Of a DNA stretch of 64,000 bases, positions 12,800 to 41,774 are shown one piece after another (the first letter of the stretch is position 1; each line of letters opens with the position of its first letter). Source of the DNA: Xiphophorus maculatus (Eukaryota; Chordata; Actinopteri; Cyprinodontiformes; Poeciliidae). The stretch spans positions 2,841,317-2,905,316 of the forward strand of contig NC_036464.1 of the NCBI RefSeq assembly GCF_002775205.1, given 5' to 3'. Below the pieces are notes generated by a model. It worked only from the letters and a program-made list of their open reading frames with translations, had not been told where the DNA came from and did not search any database. A program made the position numbers and the translations under genes.

Positions 12800-15700
12800 C
12801 ATCCATTGGACAGCCAGCTGCTCCTCCAGCCAATCACAGCCCGGTTTCTCTGGAGACAGAACCAGAACCAGGAAGCTCCACCAGAACCTGAGCTGAGTTT
12901 CCTGCTCCCCTTAGGAGACACGGAGGAGGAGGAGTGGTGATGTGGGCTGGTTGGTTCTGATGAACAGGTTGGGAATCCATCCTGGATCAGGAAAAATCAC
13001 CCAAACATCCACCTGGTTCTGATCCGATTCATCCCAACGTGAACAGGAGACATTACTAAAGGTTCTGTTACAGTTACTACCAGACATCCAAGACCAGAAC
13101 ACCAGAATCCAACACCTGGAACTCAGAACCAGAACGGTTCTGGAACTGGGCCCAGTTTCACCTCAACAGGAATAGTTTCTCTGTTTCAGGGCCTTTTCAC
13201 AGAAATTAAAGCAAAATGTGATCATTTTACATGTGAAAACAGCTGGAAACGACCTGCAGAAGGTCCAGACAGGTGATCTCAGCAGAACCCGAACAGAACC
13301 GCCAGAACATGTTGGGTTTAGTCCAAAAATCAGATCCAGTTACAGGAAAATGGCCCGGAAAAATATAGGTGTTTAAAACACCTGCTCTGTACTGAAAAGG
13401 TAAATTTTAGAGGGTTGTAAAGCGTTTTATGAAATAAACTGTGTTATTATTAATAACTAAACATGGTTACAGTAATAAACTGATATTAAAGCAGCTGGGA
13501 GGTTCCGGTTTGGCTCCGTTTCTCAAAGAAAGCAGCTGAAAATGAAGGACCGGCCAGGTGAGCTAAACAGACACAAAACCACGAGAACCGACCCAGAAAC
13601 ATCCTGACTGAGCCGGACTTCCTCCAGAACCAGCACAAACCCAAACATTAAGCTGGAAAAATCCTGATTTTCCAGAAGTTTTCCCAGCGGAGTTAGCCGC
13701 GGAGCTAACAGGCAGGAATGCGGCTAATTAGTGGTAAACAAACTTTATAAAGTTCGGATAAAATCGTCCAGTCGACCCTCCCCGGGATTAATAAACTGAA
13801 ATAAAACGCGTTTTAATGTTTTTAATGCTTTTATTTGATGTTTTAGACATAAAATCAGCTGGAAGACGAGCTGCGCTCAGAACAAACTTTTTTCCACGAC
13901 GGCAGGATCCGTCTATGTCCTGGCGCCAACTCAGAGACCCAATCTGTTCCCCTGACTCCACTCTCATTTCAAATCGCTCTAACCAAACCCACCGCTGGAA
14001 AAGGTTTTTAACATGAAACATCAAGTTTTATCACTAAATCCGGGTTAATTCAGTGGTCCTGGAGGCTCGGCCGCTTTAAATCTGGGCTGTTTTCCACCCA
14101 CGGGCTGCGGCTGCTCCAGAACATAGACGGAGCTGAGGAGACTCGGCGCCGCAGGTTAGGAGACAACTTCTGGGTTACATTAGGTTAAATCTGCCCTTAC
14201 CTTTATATTGATCTCTTTAGTCTTTATTCCCAAATGATTCCAGGATTCTCTTCCAAACAATCCAGATACATAAATCCAGAGCCGGGGCGGCTGGGAGCGA
14301 TCAGAAAATCTTATTTCCAAACGTTTTTCCAGAAATATTTCCAGGATCGGTCCTCCTTCCAGCTCCGCGATCTCTCACTCTGTTGCTGCTTGTTACAAAC
14401 CTGGCAGAGATCCTCCCCCAGACAGGACGCCTCACTCTGTTTCTGCTGCTGCCATTACGAAGGAGAGGCAAATGAGACAGAGATCCTCTCTAAAACACGA
14501 CAACTCACTCTGATTTGTTGTTGTAAAACTGAAGGACAGCAAATCTGACATAGATCATTTGTTTTATAGGATGCATCACCCTCTGTGATTTCTGTCATGA
14601 AAAATGTTGCTTTCGATTTATTGTTACATAAATCTAGAAGATGTTCCCACATAAATCCCTACTATGCTAATAGGTAGTTAGCATTGTGCTTCTTTTCGGT
14701 TTTTTAGTCATCTGCCGCCATGTTGGATATTAAACTCTGGGTTGTTCAGTGAGGTGGGTCTAAGATTCCTGATTTCAGTTACTGTTTTATTTCAGTTTTC
14801 AGAGAAGGAAGAGAAAACAATGGAAACCAGAGTGAAAGAAAGCTGAATTTTCAAAGTAAACTAAAATGTACATTCAGTTAATTTTCATAAATTTTGATAA
14901 ACGAGGCCACACGTATCACTGTATATCTGGAAAGTATCTACATCAATTTACTTTATCCACATTTTCTTATACTTATTCCAAACTGTATTAAATTAATCTG
15001 TTTCATCAATATTCCACACAGAAATACTTCCAGTGTATTAAAAATAAAAACAAAAAATCAAATACTACATAATTATTAAGTGCAACTATAACAGAAAGGT
15101 ACATATTTATAATTTAATTAAATTAAATTTAATATACCCCTGAAAACACACTATTACAAGTTTACTTTAAATAACTAGCCTATAGATATTTCATTTTCAC
15201 AATTTAACAACTGAATCTAAAAATATTATTACTGAATTAGAACCAGCAACAAACCTCATAACTCCTGATTTAATAACCATTTTCCTGTTGATGTGAAAAT
15301 TCATTTAAAACCCTGGGTTTTAAATCTCCTTCCTACACGACTGAATAATTAAAGAAATATGTTTGGTTTGAAAAGCTGGAGTCTCTGTTCACTGGCTGGA
15401 AAAACAGTTAAAGTGACAGTAAAGTTTAGTCAATTTCACAAGGTTTAGTTCTGTCATCTTTACGCTTTAAAAAATTCTTTTAGAAAAATAAAACTGCAAT
15501 TCTTTGGTATGTTATAAAACAAGCAGAGTGAGACATCCTTGCATATTTCCTCCTCTGTGTAAATTGCCGACCAGTTATTTGGACGGGCTTTTATTTTGAA
15601 ATCAACACCAAAGGCGACTCTGCCTCCCTCTAGTAGCAATAAATATAAATATAGACTGAGGATTGTTGCAATAATTGTCGGTTAAAAGTGAATCATTGTG

Positions 15701-16319
15701 ATTTTGAAATCTGCAGCTCAGATTAGTCAGAAACCTGAAACAGGAACTGAATAATGTCAGAACAGAAAGAATACTCCTTATTTTCAATTATTTAAATGTT
15801 TTCCATGGTTGAATGAAGCTGGTTTCTTACTGACCAATGAATGATTGGATTTCAAAGAATGAAGCGACCAGGTAATTGTGTTTGAGGTGCTCTCTTTATT
15901 CGTTTTATCCACCTGTTCACATGAGACCAGGCAGCTTTAATTCAAACGGTGTGGTTAGCACTTCTCTGTCTAAACTAACACCGACATGCTGCCACACGCT
16001 GCTCTGCATGCACACTGCATTCACCCTGAAAACAAACCGTATAAAAGGACGAGACGGAGTAAAAACTCAACACACATCATGTACCAGTCGCTCCGAGCGA
16101 GGCGGAGAAAAAACCGAGTCCGACACGAACGGAGCTGCTGAGGAGAAAAGGCACAAAGACTCGCTCTGAACGACTCGGACCTACGCACAGAAACTCTAAA
16201 ATAATCTTTAAAAAAGAATCAAACATTCAGTGAAACAGAGTTCACACTGCAGAACTTCAGACTGTTTTAGTTCCTTAAATCACCACTAGAGGCGCTACAA
16301 CCAGACAGAACCTAAAAAT
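12800..16319. other. non-coding, mostly AT-rich
   Basis: No gene recognised. Contains three degenerate units starting CTCACTCTG at 14374, 14431 and 14504, and AT-rich sequence from 14.8 to 15.8 kb. Confidence 0.55.
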
Positions 16320-16800
16320 GGGAGAATGTTGTTATGAGGACAAAGAGAATTTTACAAGAAAAAGGTTGTAATAATACGAAAATAAAGTCAAAATATTATC
16401 AAAATAAGTCGTAATAATATGAGAAAGAAAGTATATGACAATACTCAAAATAATTTGAAAATAAAGTCAGAATATCACAACAAAAAAGTCCTACAATAAA
16501 GTTTAAACAATACAAGAATAATGTCATATTTTCACAATAAAGTTGTAATAATACAAGAATAGTCTAAAAACACCAGAATAGAATCATAATATTACAAGAA
16601 CGTTGCAATATCGCAAAAATAAATTCACAATAATATAAGAATAAACTCATATTAGCAGAAAAAAGTTGTATAAACGACTAATACCAGAAAAAAAATTAAT
16701 AATATGAAATTAGTCATATTACAAGAAAAAGGTCGAACAACCATAAGGTTGTAATAACACCAGAATGACGTCATAATATTATCAGAATAAAGTCATGATT
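16320..16800. repeat. degenerate AT-rich tandem repeat
   Basis: Imperfect copies of AAAGTCATAATATTACAAGA with period roughly 20-30 bp. Confidence 0.65.
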
Positions 16801-18640
16801 TTCTGGGAGCTGACATGTAAAGTCAGTCTTAGCGCTGCGTTAACATGAGGAATGTTCAGCATGTTATGAAGTTATGCTTTGGTATCCATTTAACAAATAA
16901 GGAAATAATATTTTAAAATTTATTATCAGGACTTTGAATCATTTAATCTATTTAGGAAAAAGAATCACAGACTGGCTGAGAGGGTCACATCAAATCTTCA
17001 CTACTCTGCCCAAACTTTGCTCCAATTTAAACATTTTCTCATAATTTTACGACTTTCTTCTGGTAATATTATGAGTTATCTCTGCAAGTTAAAAAATTGT
17101 ATTCTGGCCCTCACACTCCGTCGTACTGAACTGACTCGTCTCACGTTTTTTCAGGTGGATTTTGGCGACACCTGTGGTCGCTGAAGGTACTGCTGCCGGC
17201 TCTTATAATAATCTGTTGGCATGGCCTAAACAAACACGGATCAGAAATCATTCTGGTTTTGTTTTGCTCCAAAAATAATACAAATTTAAATTATGATCTG
17301 ACTTTAGTTACGTTTTTTGTTTTTCTTGGCTTGGTGTGGCTGCAGTTTCTTCAGCGGCCAGTAGAGGCTGCTATAAAAACGTTTATGAGTATAAATCCAT
17401 AAATAAAAAGCATTTTAGCCCAATAATTAGCAAAAACCTTGTTAACGAACAGCTTTCATGATTTCTGTGAGAACCAAATTACAGAGTCCGATCAGAAAAC
17501 ACAAACCAGTTGTTACAAATATACAACGAGAATTAAAGTCAAAATAACTTTCAAACATTGTTTAAAATTGTTGTGTAGCTGAATTACATCCCAGGATATA
17601 ATGCAGACCTGAAATATTCATATCAGGTCTCTGGCAGCAGGTTTCTGTTTTCTGAACAGCTACTCAGCCAACGCAGCGGCGGATTAGCAAACATAGCATT
17701 TGATATTTAATATTCGCCTCTATGCAGATGATTCTGTCCTGTTGGACGATGTTCTTTCTGGTTGACAGCAGAGGTCTGGATATTAAAAGATACCTGCTGG
17801 TGCTTATTAACTAAAAGAAGCAGCAGAGATGGAGGTTAAAGATAGAACTAATTGCAATTCTTCTACTAGCCACCAGGAGACGCTAAAACAGTATTTATAG
17901 TTAGCAGCATGGTTTCTGTGGTCCAAAATAATCTCAGTTCCAACCTTGAATCTTCTGGATTAGAATCTGGTTTCTGATCCAGATTCTGATCAAACTTTCA
18001 GATTTACCGCTCCTCTAACTACAGCAGATAGTGGAGAGATGATTGTCTCTACACTCACTGCTGTCTGGATTATTTCTGTTTATGTGTAATTTACCTGAAG
18101 CTGCAGCCTCTTCTAATCCAGAGGAAGTGGTTCTGAAGTTCTGCAGTATGAACGGACCCATTACACCCGAGCGTCTGATCTGCAGCAGCTCAGATACGTT
18201 TACAGTTCAGATAGAAAAAATCTAAAATAAACACTTCAGAATACACTCAGCGATCAATAAATAGAAAAGGTTCCAGTTAAAGACGGAGGCGGATCGGCGC
18301 CATCAGCTCAGTCTGCAGCAGCGCCCCCTGCAGGTCCAGGAAACGCCTCCGTATCGTTTCCTGGATGTTTGTCCTGTTGGGTCTGAGATGAAGCTGCTGC
18401 AGACAGAAAAGCTTCACAGCGGAGAGTTTCTGGATCTGATGCTGTTCAGTCAGTGATCAGAACCAGAACCAGAACCAAACTCCTCTTGTTGAGCTGAACG
18501 CTTCTTTATACGTAATAAAAGTCATAAAGTCAAACAGGCACTTCTGCAGGTTGATTAAAAAATAAAAACAGAAAATTATGATTTCTGTCTAGAATAAATA
18601 AGATGGCACAGATTTAAAATCTAAAACTTTGTGTTAAAAC
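16801..18640. other. non-coding downstream of ldb3
   Basis: No exon seen. The ORF at 18043-18225 has no family features. Confidence 0.55.
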
Positions 18641-18647
18641 ATCAAAC

Positions 18648-18653
18648 TTTATT
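18648..18653 (-). terminator. ldb3: candidate ldb3 polyadenylation signal
   Basis: AATAAA on the minus strand about 225 nt beyond the ldb3 stop codon. No cDNA is available, so other signals further down are possible. A short ATC repeat (about 18817-18834) lies in the inferred 3'UTR. Confidence 0.4.
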
Positions 18654-18878
18654 AAACGACTAAAAGTGACGTTAAAAATCATTTGTTTTCCAGCATCAAC
18701 CCATCGTCTGTAACTTGAGGGATTACGTTGCCCTGCAGGCGCAGCATGGAGCCGGCTGTCTCTGACCTGACCCCCGGTCACCTGCAGCAGCAGGACTTCC
18801 TGTCTGGAAGCAGAATCATCATCATCATCATCATCAATAGCAGGCGGTTAGCACGGCGGCTGCTCGGTCAGCTCAGCT

Positions 18879-35291
<16,413 letters not shown>

Positions 35292-35369
35292 TCCTCCAGG
35301 CGGGTCCTCGGCTCCGAACCACAGAGACGCTCTGGAAGAGAGGAACCGTCTGAATGGACAGGCAGGAGG

Positions 35370-35480
35370 AAGGCTGAGGAAGACGAGGCGGTGCGGCGCG
35401 GCGCTAAGAATAGTCGGGGATCGCAGCGCGGCATTGCGGGAGGGGGCGCGGGCCGGGAGGAGGGCTAGGACTTATATGGC
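35370..35480 (-). promoter_or_regulatory. ldb3: candidate ldb3 muscle promoter (CpG-rich, MEF2-like and CArG-like sites)
   Basis: A GC/CpG-rich block just 5' of the first coding exon. CTAAGAATAG at 35404-35413 differs from the MEF2 consensus CTAAAAATAG at one base. ACTTATATGG at 35470-35479 differs from a CArG box at one base and reads CATATAAG, TATA-like, on the gene strand. Position and muscle identity make a proximal promoter plausible. This is inference. Confidence 0.4.
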
Positions 35481-36134
35481 ATGAAAGGAGAGACGGGGAA
35501 TGCCAGGCTCGCCGTGATTCACCGGGTTAATTTAGACCCTCAGATTCTTCCAGACCCCCAACCCACCGGCTCTACAGGGTCTCCCACGGACACAATCAGG
35601 AGCCGGCAGGAAACGTCTCGTTATCTGGAGCTGATAGCGCCGAGAGGTCCGATACGGAAAAGGTCAGCGACAGGAGGCCAAATACCTCAGTTGGAACCAG
35701 AACCAGAACCACAGGGACAAGAACCACAGAAGCACTGGACCAGAACCAGTGGGACCAGAACCAGTTCACTGGGACCTCTGGGACCAGAACCTACTGGATC
35801 CAGTATGTCTTGTCAGTCAGCGCTGCCCAGCAGTAATCCCTGGTATGCTAGTTGTTAGCCTACCCAATGCTAACAAAAATTTTAATGCTAGCTTAGCCAA
35901 AGCTAACACTAGCTGCTAGTGACTAGCATATTCAATGCAGCAGCTTCTCAGGCGGCTTTACTCGTGAACCTGGTTAGTTTTAGGAATGATGCCATCAGTC
36001 CAGAACCATCCAGAACCAGGAGTAAAAACGGATCCTCACCAGGTTTCAGTTGGTTTCAGTCTAGATGACCATCATTAAAAAGACCTCGAATAACTGCTAT
36101 CCCTGATGCTAACCCCAACCTGGATCGTGGATGT

Positions 36135-36848
36135 AGCATGTAGCCTGTAGCATGTAACCTGTAGCCTGTAACCTGTTGCATGTAGCCTGTAGCATGTAAC
36201 CTGTAGCCTGTAACCTGTAACATGTAACCTGTAACCTGTAGCATGTAGCCTGTAACCTGTAGCATGTAACCTGTAGCATGTAGCCTGTAACCTGTAGCAT
36301 GTAGCCTGTAGCATGTAAACTGTAACCTGTAGCATGTAACCTGTAACCTGTAGCCTGTAACCTGTAGCATGTAGCCTGTAGCATGTAAACTGTAACCTGT
36401 AGCATGTAACCTGTAGCATGTAACCTGTAGCCTGTAGCATGTAACCTGTAGCCTGTAGCCTGTAGCATGTAGCATGTAACCTGTAGCATGTAACCTGTAG
36501 CCTGTAGCATGTAACCTGTACCCTGTAGCATGTAGCCTGTAGAATGTAACCTGTAGCCTGTAGCATGTAGCCTGTAACCTGTAGCCTGTAACCTGTAGCC
36601 TGTAACCTGTAGCACGTAACCTGTAGCATGTAACCTGTAGCCTGTAACCTGTAGCCTGTAGCATGTAACCTGTACCCTGTAGCATGTAGCCTGTAACCTG
36701 TAGCATGTAACCTGTAGCATGTAACCTGTAGCATGTAACCTGTAGCCTGTAGCATGTAGCCTGTAACCTGTAGCATGTAACCTGTAGCCTGTAGCATGTA
36801 ACCTGTAGCCTGTAGCATGTAACCTGTACCCTGTAGCATGTAGCCTGT
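36135..36848. repeat. 7/14-bp minisatellite upstream of ldb3
   Basis: About 100 heptamers: GTAGCAT, GTAACCT, GTAGCCT, mostly as GTAGCATGTAACCT. All three minus frames remain open for hundreds of bases, giving a false 283-residue ORF. Confidence 0.95.
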
Positions 36849-37561
36849 TGTTCAGGGCAGGGAGGCTGATCCCAGAGCAGCTGGTTCTGCTCAGCGTCGA
36901 ATGTCACCGACTAAGTTTAGAGAGGAATCTGACAGAGATGCTGCTGAGGATCTGCAGGCTTTGGATCCACCCTTCCTCCCAATCGGACCAACCTGTGGAC
37001 CCTAACAGAGATCCAGATCAATGGTTCTGCAGAACCGGGCCAGCCTCTGAAGGGAAACCACAGAGAGCAGCTGCTCGATCCATCCATCAGGTGTACCTAA
37101 TAAAGTGGCCCCATCTGAAAGGTCAGACCGGCTGGTAAATGGAGCGTCCCCTCCTCGGGCTCAGGCTGAGTAAAGGTCAGCTCTGCTGCTCCATCAGCCT
37201 GACAGAACCGGAGGAACTGGACCAGAACCAGACCAGGAGATCTGGATCAGAACCAGCAGAGCAGCTGACTGGAGAAATGTTTTCAGCCTCTGAACTAAAA
37301 GCTGCAGCCTCTCATAGAAACAGGCTGATGACTTTCCACCTGAGCCAGGTAACCCCGCCCCGGCTCTCAGCTCCGCCCAGCAGGGCCGCCCTGTGCACAG
37401 AAACCAGCAAACACCCCGAAATCAACCCGAACCTGTCGGGGAGAGTCCAGACCCGGAGCGCAGCTTCGTCCGGTTCGGACAGCAGCTGCCGGGGGGAGGA
37501 GGCAGTCTCGGTGACCCGGGGGGAGGAGGGGCGCTGCAGCTAAAGGTGAACGGTACCGTAC

Positions 37562-37690
37562 CTGGCTGGGAGCACGGGTCTGCGGCGGTCCGGGATCCAG
37601 CTCCGGTCCCGTCCGAACTCCCTGCCACGGAGCGGAGGGAGACCGGAGGGGGGAGGGGGGGAGGGGGGGAGGGGGAGCTACAGGGGATTT
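37562..37690 (-). promoter_or_regulatory. candidate distal ldb3 5'UTR exon or promoter with G-rich tract
   Basis: On the minus strand CCCAGCCAG is followed by GTACGG (37561-37556), a fair donor. The preceding sequence is CpG-rich and bounded by a pyrimidine run (G-rich on plus, about 37646-37678) that could form a G-quadruplex. It could be an upstream noncoding exon spliced to the acceptor at 35332. No coding sequence is seen. Confidence 0.25.
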
Positions 37691-37742
37691 TCATTAACGG
37701 GATTTTGATTTAAAGAGGCAGGAGCCTCAGAGCTACTGTAAA

Positions 37743-37769
37743 CAACACACACACACACACACACACACA
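37743..37769. repeat. CA microsatellite
   Basis: Pure (CA)n of about 13 units. Confidence 0.9.
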
Positions 37770-37799
37770 GCTTCATTAAAACACAAATAATACAGAATT

Positions 37800-39130
37800 A
37801 ATATAAACACAAAGTATTCATACGGAGCCCTGTAAGGGACATGGGGAAACCTGTTTTCTGTTCCCTCCAATATGCTGCTCTATTTTGCATACAGTCACAA
37901 ACGTCAATTTAATATTTCAAACGTATACACATTTAAAGAGCCTCAATGTTTATTCATAACTCTGTCTGTCTGTCAGGCTGAGATGGAAACGGCCCTTTAA
38001 ACAACACAGTTTAAACTGTCAGATGATTTATTGCCCCCAATAATAACTCAGAAATAGTCCAAATAGTCTGGATGTATTTTTTTATTTCTTTCCTTCTTAC
38101 GGAAAGTTTCTGTTTATATCAGAGGTTCGTGGTGAATTAATATCCTAAAGAAAAAGATATAAAACTTCAGATATTTCACAACGAAACATTAAGATTCATG
38201 AAAAACCTGATTTTTCATGAACAGAAGGATTTTCAACAGCAGGATCCTTCTCAGCTCATCGACTCTCAACAGAGAATCAAACCAAATCAGGAGGAGGTTT
38301 AACTTAGGTCTTCAACAACAGCATTACCTTAGCATCAAACCAGCAGCAGATCTTACTCTGAGATGTCTTCTGAACCCACCATCGGAACAGTTGCTGGACC
38401 AAACCAACCATTTTTGGGTCGGGTGGATCCTCAGCTTCATTGTAGACCGCCTTAATATCCATAATCGATCTGCTGCTAGCTCCAGACGCCATTTTTTTCT
38501 TCTCAGATATTTCAGGTAAGTCAGCAGCCAAACGAACCGCGCTGAGACGGTCGCTCCTCTTCTGCTGCTGTTTAAACACAAAAATAGCTTCCATAACTCC
38601 ATAATGGAAAAAACAAGCAACTTATTTTACGGTAAATAACTTGCCGAAAAACAAGCAGCGGTTTCAAACATGGCGCTTCCGCGGCCTGTTGGCCTTCACA
38701 TCTTCAGCAGGTCAAGTGCAAGGCGCCAAACTAGGAGGCCTCCGTCAAAACGGAGATGATTTCAGGATAATCATAAAAGTTCTGAGTAACTTTTTCTGGC
38801 CGCTCAGTCGGAGTCCTGGCAGATCAGGAACATCCAGTTTTCAATCCGGGTTCAGAGTTAATGAGCGAGCCGCCTCTTTTTTAAAACGATGATGACGAAG
38901 CTGCGCCATGTCGCTATCCAGCACGGCGCATGCGCCTCACGCTCATAAATAACAAACATGGCGCCGTTCGGAAGGGTTGCCAGATCTGAGTTTCCAGTCC
39001 AAATGCAACGTGAAATCGGCATAACTAGAAACAACAGTCTGTATCTCTACCAATACTAAAGCTAATGTTAATAGCACGATGTGTATCATCTGTAGTTTGT
39101 TCTTAATATAGAATAATTTAGAGAAACACA
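37800..39130. other. intergenic, no gene recognised
   Basis: AT-rich, with CpG-containing stretch at 38500-38950. No exon or domain seen. Confidence 0.5.
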
Positions 39131-39133
39131 ATT

Positions 39134-39265
<132 letters not shown>

Positions 39266-39402
39266 CGAAATTATTGAAATGTCATTAATTTATTAAAACT
39301 CTTCACTCTCCATTCTGTTTTTTGATTAAGTAATAAGTTTGCCAATAATTGTTCGTTTGAATAAGTACAATAAAGATTTCTGAAATACATTTTCTTTATT
39401 TG

Positions 39403-39938
39403 CTGCTGCTGGCGTTCTGACTAAAACCAGGAAGATAGAGCACATAACACCAGTTTTAAAGTCCCTCCACTGGCTCCCTGTAGCTCAAAGAATAGACTTT
39501 AAAATACTGTTGTTAGTTTATAAATCACTGAACGGCTTAGAACCACAATACATTAAAGATCTGCTGTTGTTGTATCAACCTTCCAGACCTCTCAGGTTCT
39601 GGTTCTGGTTCTGCTCTGCATCCCCAGAACCAGAACCAAATGAGGAGAAGCAGCTTTCAGCATCTATGCACCACAAATCTGGAACAAACTTCCAGAAAAC
39701 TGTAAAACAGCTGAAACACTGACTTCTTTTATATCTCAACTAAAAACCCACCTGGTTAGGATTGTATTTGAAATGTAATCAATTACAAATTTATTGATGG
39801 ACCTTGACTTAACGCTGTGTTTTGATTATTGATTCTATATTACTTTGTGTTTCTGTGTTTGTAATGATGTAAAGCACTTTGAGATGTCTTGCTGCTGAAA
39901 TGTGCTATACATAAAATTTGATTGATTGATTTTTCATT
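39403..39938 (+). mobile_element. LINE 3'-end fragment, plus strand
   Basis: Degenerate C-terminal LINE coding: HITPVLKSLHWLPVAQRIDF then KILLLVYKSLNGLEPQYIKD, the usual end of fish Rex1/L2-type ORF2. A 3'UTR follows with GTAAAGCACTTTGAGATGTC and ends in repeated TTGAT (to about 39933). The ORF is interrupted and only the tail of an element is present. It lies between ldb3 and opn4, just beyond the GATA array. Confidence 0.8.
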
Positions 39939-39939
39939 T

Positions 39940-41627
39940 ATGCAAAGTCATCAGACCTTAAATATTCATTAATATTTCATTTAAATGAAAATCGTGAGTT
40001 TCCTGTTCTGATGTTTGTGAACTAACTGAACTTTATTTCCGGGTCGGGATCCATTGCTGTGCCGATCATCTCCATGGAAACGGAGACGCTCGGCCTTCAG
40101 CCAAACGATTCTTCTGCCAGCAGCTCTGCATCGATTACAGCCAGTTTATATCGACACCGATCAGACGAGTTCTGGAGAACCAGAATATTTTAGAACCGGT
40201 GATGAGATAAAAACCTGGATCTGATCCGAAGGATCCAGGAGAACCAGAACCAGACTGGAGACATTCCTAGTCCTGATTCTTTTTTCTCAGATTAGAATCG
40301 GAGCTGCAGAGCATCACTGATATTTCTAGAACAGAACCAGACGGAGTGGCTGGGCTGGAGAATGGATCTTTATTTAGAAAAATAAACCGGGTCAATACGG
40401 GTCAGCATAAATACTCAGAACATTTACAGCTCCAGGATCACAAACATTAATATTTACTCCGCAGGATGGGGGAAATAAAGTGACAGAACCACTCAAAGGT
40501 TCTGGACTGAAGGTTCTGTTCTAGCAGCCAGGTTCAGTCGGAGGTTCTGGTCCAGTTTTACTGACCAAACAAAAACCGTCCAGAAAACAAAGAGCAGAAC
40601 ATTCCAGCTCCGCTGGACCGGAACATCCCGACCCAAACGGGGTCACATGGTGACATCATGTCATCTGGAACCAATCAGCTTCAGGACAGGGTTCTGTTCC
40701 GGTTCAGCTGGACCGACTTTGGGTTCCAGAACCAGAGAACATCTAAACATTCAGAACAATAAAAAGTGAAATAGGAGAAACATCCCATAAATACACAACA
40801 ATAAACATGAACATCTGGTTTCCTCCTCTCAGGGGACAAACCATCAGAACCCGACCATCAGAACCCGACTCTGGACCGGGTCTCTTTGGGGTCAACTAGT
40901 AGTGGTTCAGTCGGAACCAACCAATCAGAGCAGAGGACATCTGTACAGGTGTGCAGAAGTTTTCTGATCACATTGGCAGATAAATCTGATCAGAACCGTC
41001 CAGCTGGTTCTGCTCCCAGCTGGTTCTGCTCCCTCACCATCTCAGTTAAACCCGATCCGGATTCTGTCCCAACATGTTTCTGTCTGAATCTGGAATCAAT
41101 TGTTTAAAGCTGAACTTGATTAATTTGGTCTGTTTTCAATGACAGCTCATCAGTGGTGGGCACCGCTAGCTAACAGGTTAGCTGTGCTAATGCTAATGCA
41201 GAAACCATTTATATTGTTCCATTAATGCTAAAACGCTAATCATAAACATGAGTTCAGCTAACGCTAATGTGCTAACACCAAAGTTTAGTTCCACTAACCA
41301 GAAACATTACTTCCTCTAATGCTAACAATGCTAATGCTAACTAGTCCTGACTGTTAGTTTCATTAATGCTAAAGTTCAATTACAATACAGTATCTAGTGG
41401 AAGCTAACATTAAAGCGCTAAACAAAACATTAGCTCAGCTACTGGTAGATTAGCAGATTAGCAGATTAGCGCCCACCACTGCAGTTTTAGTTTTATTACT
41501 TTCACATCACAAAACCTTAAAAGCTGGAATCAGATCTTTGGTTAAAACAGATCCAACATGATCTTATTTTATGATTTTTTCCATTTTTACTGGAAACAAA
41601 ATGACTGTCAGATATTATTTGGTTTAG
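39940..41627. other. intergenic with GCTAA-rich block
   Basis: Contains a dense cluster of GCTAA/TTAGC words at 41160-41470. No exon recognised. Confidence 0.55.
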
Positions 41628-41633
41628 TTTATT
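41628..41633 (-). terminator. opn4: candidate opn4 polyadenylation signal
   Basis: AATAAA on the minus strand about 142 nt beyond the melanopsin stop codon. It is the nearest canonical hexamer I see; usage is unproven. Confidence 0.35.
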
Positions 41634-41774
41634 ATTTAGTTTAGTTTTTCCCTCAGTCTTCATGAAGGTCGACAGATCTCTGTTGCATTAAAATAACTTT
41701 AAACTTGAATAATTTATAAACTCTGGTTTCATCTGCTTGGATCTGAGCCGGTCACATGACCGGTGGGCGGGGCT

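Noticed and set aside
12143-12921. ORFs of 114-228 residues on minus and 157 on plus
   Set aside because: Driven by the 20-bp repeat and purine-rich DNA; repeated SWSFLEIPG-type peptide with no family.
13788-14024. Overlapping ORFs of 66 and 78 residues
   Set aside because: No domain, no splice context, opposite strands equally open.
1-18600. bmpr1a expected next to ldb3 by mammalian synteny
   Set aside because: Searched the translations for kinase, GS-box or activin-receptor ectodomain sequence and found none; could lie beyond the left edge.
36056-36907. 283-residue ORF and two overlapping minus ORFs
   Set aside because: Pure product of the heptamer array; all three frames open, YRLQVTC-like periodic peptide, no domain.
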